DNA of 64,000 bases from Sporodiniella umbellata. Lineage: Eukaryota > Mucoromycota > Mucoromycetes > Mucorales > Rhizopodaceae. Below the pieces are notes generated by a model. The model did no database searches. It was not told where the DNA came from and was given only the letters and a program-made list of their open reading frames with translations. Both the position numbers and the translations under genes were made by a program. The stretch is taken from assembly GCA_025677835.1 (NCBI GenBank), contig JAIXMR010000016.1, positions 62,001 to 126,000 on the forward strand, read 5' to 3'. Positions 15,327 through 26,717 of this stretch are shown here, piece after piece (position 1 is the first letter of the stretch; every line of letters begins with the position of its first letter).

Positions 15327-17784
15327 ATGGATTACTCTCGTTATGACGATCGTTACCCCGAAAAGGAACATGATGGTTTCTTTGAAGTAGCTCAATGCCC
15401 TACAGATTCTGCAGCATTAACTAATTATGCTTACATTGCACCTGGAGCTATTGACCCCAAGATTCATTATGTGATGGTAGCTCGCGAATATGTATTTTCA
15501 GTAAGGTAATAGAAAGTTTCCGAGCAAATAGAAATAATGAGCGGTCATGTATTTTATCAGAACAATCTAACGTTTCCCTTATTTAAAACAGAACAGACAG
15601 AACCATGCAAAAAGGGCAAATCGGTATCAATGGAACACACCGTCGTTGGGCTGCGTTTTCTGTCGGGCAAAAAGTCACTGTAGACCCATTCGATATTCAT
15701 TCTGAAGGCATTGACATTTATCTTGCTAATTTGAAACTGGATCTTGAATTTTATCAAAAAAGTAACAGAATGACGGACGAGTTTAAAGAAGAAGACCTTG
15801 CCCAAGCATTTTCTGTCGTAAGCTATAGTTATATACGCGACGACGTGTCACTCATCTGTCAATAGAACTTCCACAGTCAAATATTTACAAAGGGTCAATT
15901 CTTTGTCTTTGAATACTGCGGTGTGAAGTTTAGAGCTACTATTGCTGATTTGGATGTGGTGGATTTAAATGTACTGAAAAAGGGGGAAGTAGATCCTCGT
16001 CAAGAAAGAAAAGGGATCAGCGCCAATCGTGGTGTTTTGATGCGCGAAACCAATATCGAATTTACAAAGTCTGAAGGCTCTTTTGTCAACTTAAAGGCAT
16101 CTAAAAAGAAAGCGTAAGATCAAAATGAAACCAGTAGTAGTCATAGTATAGATTAAGATTCTCATGTGTTCATAGAATGAAAGCCAAGGCACTAATTAAA
16201 CCCGACTTTAAGTTTGAAGATCTTGGTATTGGCGGTTTAGATGACGAGTTTAATGCCATCTTTCGTCGTGCTTTTGCCTCGCGTATTTTTCCTCCTGCTT
16301 TGGTGGAAAAGCTCGGTGTACAACATGTCAAAGGTATTCTGCTTTATGGCCCTCCCGGAACAGGAAAAACACTGATGGCTCGTCAGATTGGTAAGATGCT
16401 GAATGCTAAAGAGCCCAAAGTGGTTTCTGGACCTGAAGTATTATCCAAATTTGTTGGTCAATCTGAAGAAAACGTACGTAAGCTGTTTGCAGATGCCGAG
16501 GAAGAATACAGACAAAAAGGCGAGGAATCCAATTTGCACATCATTATCTTTGACGAATTAGATGCTATATGTAAAGCACGTGGTATGCGTAGTGGTGATA
16601 CTGGTGTAGGCGATTCTGTAGTAAATCAACTTTTGGCCAAAATGGATGGTGTAGAACAATTAAATAACATCCTGATTATCGGTATGACGAATCGTAAAGA
16701 TATGATTGATGAGGCTCTTTTACGTCCGGGTCGTCTCGAAGTTCATATGGAAATTGGTTTACCTGATGAGGCAGGCCGTCTTCAAATTCTCAAAATCCAC
16801 ACTGCCAAAATGAGAGACAACGATGTGCTTGAATCTGAGGTCTCTTTGGATGAACTTGCTGAGCTAACCAAGAATTACAGTGGTGCTGAAATTTCTGGGG
16901 TTGTTAAAGCTGCATCTTCTTACGCGTTTAGCAGACATATTAAAGTTGGAACAATGGCTGGTATTTCTACTGATTTAGAGGATATGAAAGTAGGCATGGA
17001 AGACTTCTTGAACGCTCTCAAGGAAGTACAACCTTCCTTTGGCGTCTCTGAAGCTGAACTCAAGCAATGTGTTCAAAACTCAATTATTCCTTTCAGCCCT
17101 TCTGTCAAGGATATTTTAGCCGACGGAAAACTGTATGTCAACCAAGTACGTGAATCGAGCCGCACTCCCCTTGTTAGTGTCTTGTTGACAGGGCCTGCTG
17201 GTAGCGGTAAAACGGCTCTGGCAGCTACAATTGCTATGCAAAGTGACTTTCCCTTCATCAAACTTATATCCCCTGAAACAATGGTTGGCATGTCTGAGAC
17301 TGCAAAAGTTACCGAAATTAACAAGATCTTTAACGATTCTTACAAATCGCCTACAAGTGTTATTGTTGTAGACGGTATCGAGAGATTGTTGGATTATGTA
17401 CCTATCGGCCCTCGTTTTTCAAACGGAGTTTTGCAAGCCCTTCTTGTCTTGCTTAAGAAGAAACCTCCCAAGGGCCGTCGTTTATTGATCTTGGCTACAG
17501 CTACTCAGCGCGATATTTTGGATCATATGGGGATGACCTCAGAATTTTCTACCGAACTATATGTGCCTTCTATTACCTCTTTGGAGGGTATAGATGCTGT
17601 TTTGCAAGAGCTCAACTTATTTGAGGATGACGAGCGAGAAAGGGCGCTTTCTTGTCTTGAACAGGCAAATATGGAGCACAAATTGTCCATCGGTGTCAAA
17701 AAGTTGTTGATGGTGATTGAAATGGCTAGACAGGACGAAGACAAAGTTGGAAAGTTCGTTAACACTATTTTGGCTTTGCACTAA
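15327..17784 (+). CDS. SEC18: Vesicle-fusing ATPase NSF/Sec18
   Basis: AAA+ ATPase that, with alpha-SNAP, disassembles SNARE complexes after membrane fusion. Exons 15327-15505, 15592-15817, 15866-16113 and 16176-17784 join in phase to 753 residues, matching yeast Sec18 (758) and human NSF (744). The N-domain occupies about residues 1-210. D1 contains the Walker A motif GPPGTGKT and Walker [11 protein letters not shown] followed by the arginine-finger/SRH region [18 protein letters not shown]2 contains GPAGSGKTA and a weakened Walker B ([11 protein letters not shown]), as expected for the hexamerisation domain. The gene ends 102 bp from the stop of the convergent glycerol kinase. No unusual features. 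Confidence 0.98.
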
Positions 17785-17886
17785 ATCTATATATATATAT
17801 ATATTTTCTTATAAACGCCTTTTGTATGACTACTTATTATTTTTATTATTGTTGCTTATTGTTTTAACAGTGAGGCATAAGCAGCC

Positions 17887-19480
17887 TTATAAACTCTCCA
17901 CTTCGTTCCAGTGAAGGGAAGATTCGATAGCTTTTTTCCAAATTCCATATCTCTCTTCCCGCTGGGATACAATAAGATTAGGCTCAAATGTACTAATATT
18001 TTCTTTGTTGACACCATCCAGATCGTGTACAGAATCCCAGACACCGACGGCCAAGCCAGCAGCAATAGCGGTGCCAAGAGCTGTTGTTTCTCGCATTGCA
18101 GGTCTTTGGACTTGAATGCCCAAAAGATCTGCCTGTATTTGCATTGCTATATTAGAGTTCGAAACCCCGCCATCTACTTTGAGCACCTGAAGAGGAACAC
18201 CAGCATCTTTGTTCATACTTTCTAAAATGGCTCTTGCCTGGAAAGACATACTTTCAAGCGTTGCGCGCGCCAAATGGTATTTTGTGGTATATGTTGTCAG
18301 GCCAACCATAGTACCTCTTGCATCATCTCTCCAATAAGGAGCAAACAATCCAGAGAACGCAGTAACAAAGAAAACGCCACCTGTATCTGGTGTCCGCTCA
18401 GCTAGATCACTCACTTCTTCCATAGAGCCAATCATTCTCAAATTGTCACGAAGCCATCGAAGGGAAGATCCTGCTACAGCCATAGAGCCTTCTAGAGCGT
18501 AGTACGCATCTTTTCCTAACTGAAAAGCTACGGTAGTAATAAGCCCATGCGTAGACTCGACGGGTTCTTTCCCTGTATTAAACAGCATGAAGGCACCTGT
18601 ACCAAATGTGCACTTTGCTTCACCACGATTGAAGCACTTTTGTCCAAGCAAAGCAGCCTGTTGATCGCCTATGCAACCTGCCAGAGGAATTCCTTTGAGT
18701 AAACCTTCTGCTACATTACCGTAAATTTCTGAGGATGAGCAAAGCTTGGGCAAAACCTCTAGAGGTACTCCAAAAAACTCTAAAAGTTTGGGATCCCAAG
18801 AAAGAGTTTTAAGATTCATGAGCAAAGTACGGCTAGCATTGGTTACATCTGTAACATGAGCTGTACCACCTGTCAACCTAAAGATAAGCCAGCTATCCAC
18901 CGTACCAAAACAGGCAGTTCCTTCATCCATAGCCTTTTGTACGGATTCATCGTTCTCAATAATCCATTTATACTTAACTGCAGTAAAGTAGGAAGCAATA
19001 TCGAGCCCGCAAGACTCTTTGACGTAACCTGAATTTTCTCTACTTTTCAACTCCTGTACCAAACCGTCGGTTCGAATGTCCGACCAGACAATGGTGTTTC
19101 GAAGTGGTTCTCCAGTCTTCTTGTTCCAAACAACAGCTGTTTCCCTTTGATTGGTTACACCAATACCTGCAACACATTTAGTCTTCTGTCTATGTATACC
19201 CATGACAAAGAAGTCATTCTTCTTTTACATGTCAAAATAAAAACATACCTCGAATTGATTGAACGTCGTAACCCATGAGCTCAAACTTATGGACAGTTTG
19301 GTCGATACATTTAGTCACAGTATCTAGTATATCATAAGGATCGTGCTCTATCCACCCAGGCTTTATTTGCTTTTGGGGTAGTTCAAGTTGATGAAAAGTG
19401 ATAAGATTTCCTTTGTCATCGAAAATCAAAAACCGAGACGATGTAGTTCCTTGGTCAATTGCTCCTATGAACACTGTCAT
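17887..19480 (-). CDS. GUT1: Glycerol kinase
   Basis: FGGY-family kinase that phosphorylates glycerol to glycerol-3-phosphate. Exons 19480-19249 and 19166-17887 join in phase to 503 residues, close to the compact bacterial and animal length. Visible motifs are the N-terminal ATP-binding GAIDQGTTSSR, the substrate segment GVTNQRETAVVW, and the C-terminal FGGY signature region with MSFQARAILESM and KVDGGVSNSN. The start at 19480 lies 16 bp downstream (in gene sense) of a 30-nt T-run, the reverse complement of A-run 19497-19526, so the leader or core promoter is unusually T-rich. A hydrophobic upstream in-frame extension is an artefact of that run. The gene is tail-to-tail with SEC18. Confidence 0.97.
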
Positions 19481-19493
19481 ATAGATAAATAGA

Positions 19494-19527
<34 letters not shown>

Positions 19528-20420
19528 AGAACAAAATAAAACAAAAAGCAGAAAGTGTACAGAAAGTAGAAAATAAAACAAAATATATGTCTTAAACATG
19601 ATATCACATACTTGTTCTGAGAAAATCTGATTGGCTGTACTAAAAAAAAGGATAGACCTTTTGTGATGTAGTGTGGTTTAACTATCAATATCTCGCAGGA
19701 GTTTAAATGCTTTACGTCGAACAAATCCTCTTCATAGTACCTTTGTACTCAATTTAACGCAGATATATATATATGTGTGTGTGTGATTTTTTTTTTTTTT
19801 TTAGGATTGTGTAAAATTTGAAATGTTTACACTTCAAGAGAAACCCCATATTTATTTTTAGCAGCCCTAAACAGTTCGTCTGTACTGCTATATGTAATTG
19901 CTGCCGTTACAACCTTGAAGCGCTTTTGTTAGCGTTTAGTTATTTTTAGGAAACTACTGGATAGTTTACTTTAAAACATCTTGAGAATATATGTACTTAT
20001 ATATAAAAAGCCTGGAAATATAAGATATCCCATGTACATAATGGCTCTTTTTTTTTCTAAACTAAACTATTTATTTTAGCTTAAAAATAAATATTCAAGT
20101 TTTTCTTTTTAAGCGAGTTACTCACAATAACATTATCACATCACATTGCATTTCAAACGCTGATACTTGAAAGAATTGGCTAAAATAATAGCTTTATTAG
20201 ACACAACAGTGCATTTACAAAAGTAAGCCTTTGTTTATTGTGAATGGCTATTTTGCCAATTTGCAACAAGTCTACTTTAAGCCAACTGAACTGTGTTGCC
20301 GAATATGTCTAAGTTTTTATTATTGTTATTAATATTTGAAAAAAAGTAGTCTATATAAGTGTAGACGTATATATTGATTGTAGTTTAAGTGGGATATTAA
20401 AATGGGCAATAGGTATAGTG
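19481..20420. other. Intergenic between glycerol kinase and Zap1-like gene
   Basis: No gene is seen. Both flanking genes are on the minus strand. Contents: the A30 run at 19497-19526, a short TA/TG repeat at about 19763-19785 followed by a T15 run, and otherwise AT-rich sequence with no recognisable motif. Confidence 0.5.
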
Positions 20421-21379
20421 TTATATTTTGATGAATTTTCTAGGGGCTCTATGTGTTTTTAAGTGTCGCGTCATTTGATCAGGCCTTGAAAAAGCTTTTT
20501 CACAAAAATTGACTGTGCACTTGAATGGTTTTTCACCTGTATGAACTCTCATCTATCAAAACTGTCAATATAAACAGTGCGTCTTTTTGAATAAGGACAA
20601 AAGAAAGAAACGCTTACATGTTTTGTTAAATTACTACTCTCAATAAACCGTCTCTGACAGTTTTGAAACTTACAAGTAAAAGGCTTCTCACCTGTATGTA
20701 TTCTTTTATGAATTGTCAAAGATGCAGCCAAAGAAAAAGTTTTAGTACACTCTTGACAACGATAGGGCCTTTCGCCTGTATGTACGCGCTGATGTTGAGT
20801 CATCAAGCTTGCTTCCGAAAAGCGTTTGAGACATACGTCGCATTGATAAGGACGTGCACCAATATGTGTTTGAATGTGTCGCATCATTTTTTGACGTTGT
20901 ATGAAAGGTTGGACTCGAAGACAATGGGTCCAACCGCATTCATATTCACTTTGGCCATTACCAACGTGTTCCTTCGACACATGATCAGTCAAGGGTTGAA
21001 AACCTTCAAATCGGCGTTTGCAGTCCTGCCAGCGACAAGCTACCCAGAGACGCATCCGATGACAGCTGGTCAGATGACTCAAAAGGTCTTCTACAATTTC
21101 TGAGCAAGACTCCCAATAACACCTCAGCTGTTTCTGCCGCATTTTATTGACATGATCTTTAACCACATGAGGTGCTAAATCCTCAGGCTGGCTGAAGCTT
21201 TCTAAACAACTGGACCATCTGCAGCGAACATGTTCAGTGGGTTGTGATGAAGCATAATAAAGCCGACAGTATTCTTGGAGTATGTCCAAGTTTACAGGTG
21301 GAGAGAAAAGATCTTGGTTTGTGCCATTCAAAAAATAAATAAGCTGACTGGAATGTAAATGCTCAGGTGGTTGGTTCAT
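20421..21379 (-). CDS. ZAP1: Zap1-like zinc-responsive C2H2 transcription factor, eight fingers
   Basis: Likely a zinc-regulated transcriptional activator. Exons 21379-20618 and 20552-20421 join in phase to 297 residues. Fingers start at about residues 53, 87, 115, 148, 180, 208, 236 and 266. Fingers 1-4 are C-x4-C with the Trp after the first Cys (CRWSSC, CYWESC, CRWQDC, CGWTHC); finger 2 is unusually short; finger 4 contains [12 protein letters not shown]. This order, and the SEYxCxW lead-in to finger 4 plus ESSNL in finger 7, match the arrangement I remember for yeast Zap1, where fingers 1 and 2 sense zinc and 3-7 bind DNA. Unlike Zap1 (880 residues) there is almost no N-terminal activation region, and an eighth finger follows. 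An alternative is another GLI/Ace1-like factor. Orthology is inferred. Confidence 0.8.
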
Positions 21380-22158
21380 TCAATTAATATACTCCAGTGT
21401 AAAAACTGAGCCTTCAAAAAAAAAGTCGCAGGTGTGATTTTCTTTTTTGCAATGCTGTGCTTTCATTTTCAATTTATAAAAGTCCCGACCTTTTTTAAGG
21501 CTGTTTTGGGCATCAATTAGACCAAGCGCTTAAGTAGTCATATCTATACGACACTTTATTTACTAGATTTCAGTTTTCAAAGTGAGTTGATCAGGCTCCT
21601 TTATTTCTTCAATTCAAATTAATATCAAGAAAGCACTTTACCAAAATAAAAACAAACTTCTAAATACAAAAAAAGAAAAAGAAAAGAGAGATGACTTAAA
21701 GCAATACATTAAATCAAAAATACATTAACTAAGAAGTCTGCTTACTAAGTTAAAAATAAGAGTAAACAAATATCCAGATCTATCAATGCTCTGTTTTAAT
21801 ATGAGCTAAAACGAACCAAATAGCCTTGCCCGATGTAATTTAATCCTTAATCGAGTAAGGCAGCTGCATTTCCGTATTTTTTTTTAGAAAAAAAAGAGAA
21901 AACCCGATTCTTTCGAGTATTGATTTGTTACTGCTGGGCATTACTGAAAAAATAAAACAAAAGCTGATTGGAAGTACAGTATTCTGAATTGCATAACAAA
22001 AAGGGTCTGTGCATCGTCATTTTTGTTGTTCCTATTACTAAAAAAAGAAGGAAGAGAAAACAAACAAAAGTGAAGGATATTATGTGAGAGACAATAAAAT
22101 AATAAAAAAAGGGTTCGTTTATTGATTAAATAGTGGGTTAAATGGATAAATGGTAGGT
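21380..22158. other. Intergenic, Zap1-like promoter side
   Basis: AT-rich spacer holding the promoter of the Zap1-like gene and the 3' end of the secreted-protein gene, both minus strand. No coding frame or structured repeat stands out. Confidence 0.5.
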
Positions 22159-22659
22159 TTAGTTATAGTTTCCAGGAACAATTCTTTCACAGCCATAAGT
22201 TGAGAGACCGAGCTTACAGTCAGATTGGTTTTTACAACAACGAATACAAAAAATGTTGACATCAGGCTCGATCAGGTTAACAAAATACTTGTAACCGTTG
22301 CAAGTCACACCACTGATGTCTTTATTATCGTATTGCCCTCCACCGTCACTGCTGCTCAGTTTGTACTTGCTACGATCAATAGTACCTGTCACCTGAACAT
22401 AGTTGGATGACTTGAGGTAGTGGGAGGACTTTATGAAACCAGAAGGGAATTGCTTTCCACCCAAATTTGAGCTTGTACACATAGGGATACCGTTTTCTTC
22501 TGTACCGCCAACATCGTCTCCAGGGTGAGGAGGCATAAAGGAACAAAATTGAGAGTCTGATTGCAGTTGAATAGAGTAACCACGCTTGCTCAATGGAATA
22601 GCATATACAGAAGCCAAGAGAACCAAAAGAGCCAGTAGAGATATATTGAGAGCTTGCAT
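22159..22659 (-). CDS. Small secreted cysteine-rich protein with signal peptide and Kex2-like site
   Basis: Single-exon 166-residue protein. It starts with a clear signal peptide (ISLLALLVLLASVYA) and a dibasic LSKR site at about residues 23-26 suited to Kex2 processing. The mature part has eight cysteines, including FCIRCC and a conserved-looking block CSFMPPHPGDDVGGTEE. I recall related secreted proteins of unknown role in Mucoromycota and mushrooms with a similar C-F-x-P-P-x-P-G block, but I cannot name the family. A strong TATA element lies about 63-69 bp upstream of the ATG, which fits high expression. It could be a cell-wall, adhesion or effector-like protein; there is no direct evidence for any of these. 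Confidence 0.85.
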   Translation of the reverse strand: MQALNISLLALLVLLASVYAIPLSKRGYSIQLQSDSQFCSFMPPHPGDDVGGTEENGIPMCTSSNLGGKQFPSGFIKSSHYLKSSNYVQVTGTIDRSKYKLSSSDGGGQYDNKDISGVTCNGYKYFVNLIEPDVNIFCIRCCKNQSDCKLGLSTYGCERIVPGNYN

Positions 22660-22720
22660 TTTATAAACTGTTTTGTTTTTGTAGCTGTTGAAAAAAAAGA
22701 GAACTTCAGTAGCCTGCTCA

Positions 22721-22729
22721 CTTATATAC
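22721..22729 (-). promoter_or_regulatory. TATA element of the secreted-protein gene
   Basis: On the minus strand the sequence reads GGTATATAAG, ending about 60 bp upstream of the ATG at 22659. Position and sequence fit a core TATA box. Confidence 0.6.
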
Positions 22730-24175
22730 CTTTTTTCTTTTCTAAAAAAAAAACAAAAGGATGTACATTTACGTCAATGCGATTTAATTATAGAAGCATT
22801 TATCAGTATTTGGTATTCAAGGCGGGTCATCTTCATTTTTTATAAAAAAGAAAAAGCAGTTAAAAACAAACACAAAAAGGGACAGGTCAGTAAACAAGTT
22901 TTGTGCAACCGAAGAGGGTTTTTTTTCCCAAAATTGGTGTTTTGCGCTAAAAAATAAAAATACAGTGAAAACGGCAAATTTTATCACTTTTGTGAAAATT
23001 GAATGTCCACAACCAAAAAAAAAAAAAAACTAATGGTACTAAGTCAAAAACCATTGTCCCTCTATGTCTAGAAAGTTTGTCCGTTTGAAGTAAAAGAAAT
23101 ACTACAATAAGTCAAGTCGATTCGACCTAAAAATGACATTTATTTTTTGACTTCAAAACGATTAGAATGGAAATTTATTATAACACTGAATGGTTTGTCG
23201 CTCAAAGAGACTGAAAAGTGATAAAATAACATTGAAAAATAAAAAACATATCGTTTTTCCTTTAGGTATCTACCCCAGAAGGTCTCTATATAATTTATTT
23301 TAAAACAAGATAATTTTATTAACCAATTGAGAAGATGTAAGTAACAATTTAGAGACCATTACACGACTACTGAATTCTCGCCAGATATTGAAATGCTCAA
23401 TATCAAGTTTAAGAAAGTCACGACCTGATATATTTTGGTAAGGGAGACTGATCTCTTTTTTTCTATGTACAAACGGATTGTATTTTAAAGCTAATCTGAC
23501 AAGTTTTTCACGATATTATTTGTTACATTTTCCTTGTTGTAAATAGCATACAATAGGCAATTAGCGGCAAACTTGTTATGTCAGAAATAAAATAGTCATA
23601 CTATAGAGACGAAATTCATTTCTAAGATTACATACACCATTTCGCTTTCATATCATGACCGAAAAACAGCCCCATATTGAATCAAATACTGGATATCAGA
23701 AGATGTCTTACTGTAAAACAGCTTCATAATACTTAATATAACAGACTATAAAAGCTTTTTAAAATATATAATTACTATCTAATATTAAACTTTGGGTACA
23801 GCAATTAGCATTATAACAACTATACGATGTGTGTTTTTTACCTCATTGAAAAATGGCAATAAGATGGAGAGTAAAGTACATGGTGACAAAGCGTATTGAA
23901 TCTTCGATGCCTTTTATGAACCAAAGAAGGAACAAGAACCTTTGCTCACATTTTGGGTAAAGCGCATCGAATTACTTCAAAAGCCTTTACACCAAAAGTA
24001 TCCAAACATTGAAAGGGTTTTAAAAGTTAATAAAAACACCGCGTATTTTATCGAGCTACTTGCTTGTTTCATTTCAAAAATGTGACATTTTTTGCGGACC
24101 ATTTTTTTCGATTTACTTATATACAAGGAAAGATAATCGGGGCTGTAGATTTGTAATATGCATTTTTTATTTTAT

Positions 24176-24902
24176 TTATCTACGTTGTGTGCTGAAATTG
24201 GAGTTGGAGGCCAAGTCATTAGATTCCTGTAACGCACTGGAAAGATTGTTTGCAATTTTAGATACATTACTGGTTTGCTCATTGGTGAGCTTTCTTGAAC
24301 TGTTTTTGAAAGTATTACATACAGCTTCAGTGTTACTAATTATGTTTAAAACGCGACTTCCTGATGAAGGCGTGTTCGTTTTGACGCTTTGCGATTAAGG
24401 TTGTACGATTCATGTCCTTGTCAAGCAAGATGGGGCTAGGTACTTTAAATGAGCAAAGAAATATCATTTTGTGTATTTTTGAAACTTACTTTGGTAGAGC
24501 ACAATACTCGTGTGTAGACAACGAAGCAATTACATGTGTTTGCACGCGATTCTGTTCCATTTGAAATCTTCACAAGAAGACGTCTTCGTTTCTTGGTTCA
24601 AGACCTCAGTTTCATGAAAGAGGCCTTCAACTGTAAAAGACTACTCTATATAGTCCATCTCCCTCTTCTGATTCAATTTTTACTGCACTCAGTACAACCT
24701 CGTTCACGCTTTCTGCTGCCAGTTCTTTTCGTCTTTTTCTTTTTTCTGGGCCCATTCTGCCAATATTAAGTGAAATCTTGTTGATGTTCTGATAGTAGTC
24801 AGGTTTCACATCATTTACAAGAATATATATCAAATGGCCAACCTTTCTATTTCTTTTTTTCCCAAATAAGATATGCGGATCACCACATCTATTATATTTT
24901 GC
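24176..24902 (-). pseudogene. Possible decayed gene or multi-exon hypothetical gene
   Basis: Several minus-strand segments translate with balanced composition but in changing frames: a 90-codon block around 24902-24630 (includes GRMGPEKRKRRKELAAES), a block ending near 24545 (VEGLFHETEVLNQETKTSS), one ending in LSTHEYCALPK at a GTAAGT-like donor near 24490, and a final block with NNLSSALQESNDLASNSN ending at the stop 24176. No ATG opens the first block and no family is recognised. Either it is a degraded gene or one whose splicing I could not resolve. Confidence 0.3.
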
Positions 24903-25405
24903 CAAAAAAAAAGTTTTGTAAGTGCAGCTTTGCTTTTTTATTCTTCACTTTTCTAGTTCCGGAATACTCTTGTAATTTTTGATAACCGCTTAAAATAATC
25001 GTATATAAGGGGATGCGTTTTTTTGGCTTTCAACTTCTTCTAAATGACAGACATTGTACATGAATTCGCAGCCAGCCTCGACGTATTTAAACTCTTGGAG
25101 TTCATCTTATGCCATAAATATAATATTGTAAAAATGAGATATGACATAGAAACAACATAGAAGGACTTAAGAGTAACGCTATGAGCTGAAAGGTAACAAC
25201 AGTCTGCTCCCATAATTTGTTTAAGTTTTATTTTTTATCTCAATCTGACAGACTTTTTTTTTTGGCAAACACTAAAAAAAAAAATTGATGTCACGGATTG
25301 TTATAAAAACTTTTGGTTGTTTTGATATTAGCCACAATATTAAGTCTATCGCTTCACCCAACTGATGCCAAGTGTACTTAGTTGATTAAAGCGATCCAAG
25401 AAGCT

Positions 25406-25450
25406 TTTACGTATATATATATATATATATATATATATAATGTACGTAAA
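25406..25450. repeat. 45-bp AT palindrome
   Basis: TTTACGTA at one end and TACGTAAA at the other enclose alternating TA, giving a near-perfect palindrome able to extrude a cruciform. No gene is within 1 kb. Confidence 0.7.
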
Positions 25451-25902
25451 TCTAAACCAAGGCTTTTCTATAGTTTTAAAAAACACCTAGTATTTGGACA
25501 AACGTTTATATCAAATTGAGGTATATTTGAAGATCCTTATTGTAAGAATTTTTTTTCAAGAAAAAAGGACTGTAGTTTCGAAATGATGTATTGAACATCA
25601 AACGAACTTTGTTATGGTAGATAAATATCCAGCTGTGTTTTTTTTTTTGCCAACTAATTATAGCTTCTTATGGTTAACGGAATCGCTTTAGGCATTGGCT
25701 TTAATTTTAACATATGCCCGTTTTGTGCTTGGCAATATATGACTTTTTTTGTATACAAGTAGAATCTGTAACAAAACACACGTTTTGGTTCAATGGTGCA
25801 TACTCTTTTTCTTAGTTCTTATACACTAACAACATGTTCTGCTTTTCTGGAATATACTAATAGGATAGTAAAATCTAATAGCTAGTATTGGAGATGCTAT
25901 TG

Positions 25903-25931
<29 letters not shown>
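25903..25931. repeat. A29 homopolymer
   Basis: Uninterrupted run of about 29 A on the plus strand in gene-poor DNA. Not near a coding start. Confidence 0.9.
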
Positions 25932-25933
<2 letters not shown>

Positions 25934-26717
25934 GGACCTACTACTATCATCTGACTCATTCAAAGAGTAAGACAATAGCGCTATAAAAAATAAAATTCTC
26001 AACGTAATGACTGACTCTTGAAATACATCCGCTGTACACGACTGAGCAACTATGTGAAACTAAGTCAAAGCAATCGGTACATTTTGCACATAAATTCTTT
26101 GGTCTAATGACTAAGCGTACCTGTATCTCCTACTTGTTACAAGCTATTTGGGCGAAAGAATTAGCCAAGAAAAGAAAACTACAGGTTCTACAGCTGACCC
26201 TATACTGATATAGTGGATGGAACAGATTTTTTTCCAAAAAGCAAATCAAAACTAGGGGCTTGAAAAAAAAAAGGTAAGTATTCCTTTAAAAGGATGTCTG
26301 CCCTCATTGGCATTATTGAAGCACCATCTTTAAAAAGTTAAAATAATAAAGCCATTCTGTATAATTTTTACAATACAGTATCGTTAAAGAAACACAGCTA
26401 AAAGCGATTCAAAATAGGTCTGTAGTTTTATGCAATGTACACAATGTATATACCGGGTATATGGAAGCGTTATGCTATCTTGAAAACCTATAATATCAAT
26501 TTTATGTCCAAAAGAATGACCAGTTGATTTTAACTAGCTTTTGTAAATACGCAAAAATATCCCATGGCCGTAGATTGATATCAACTTTTTTTAGATTTAT
26601 TTACATTTTCTCAGATATTTTTACATTTTTATTTTTGGATTCAAAGTACAAAAATAGCACAAAAAAAAGACTAAAAAAGGGAAAAGAAATAAACGGGAAG
26701 GAAGGGGACTATGTACA

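Larger units (their letters stand above)
22660..26717. other. Gene-poor AT-rich stretch of 4 kb
   Basis: No intact gene is supported. It contains an approximate inverted pair (CGTTTGAAGT near 23082 and ACTTCAAAACG near 23150), a possibly decayed coding region on the minus strand at 24176-24902, a 45-bp AT palindrome at 25406-25450, and an A29 run at 25903-25931. The rest is featureless. Confidence 0.5.

Noticed and set aside
23080..23162. Inverted CGTTTGAAGT / ACTTCAAAACG pair as possible transposon ends
   Set aside because: Arms are short and imperfect, and no target-site duplication or transposase was seen.
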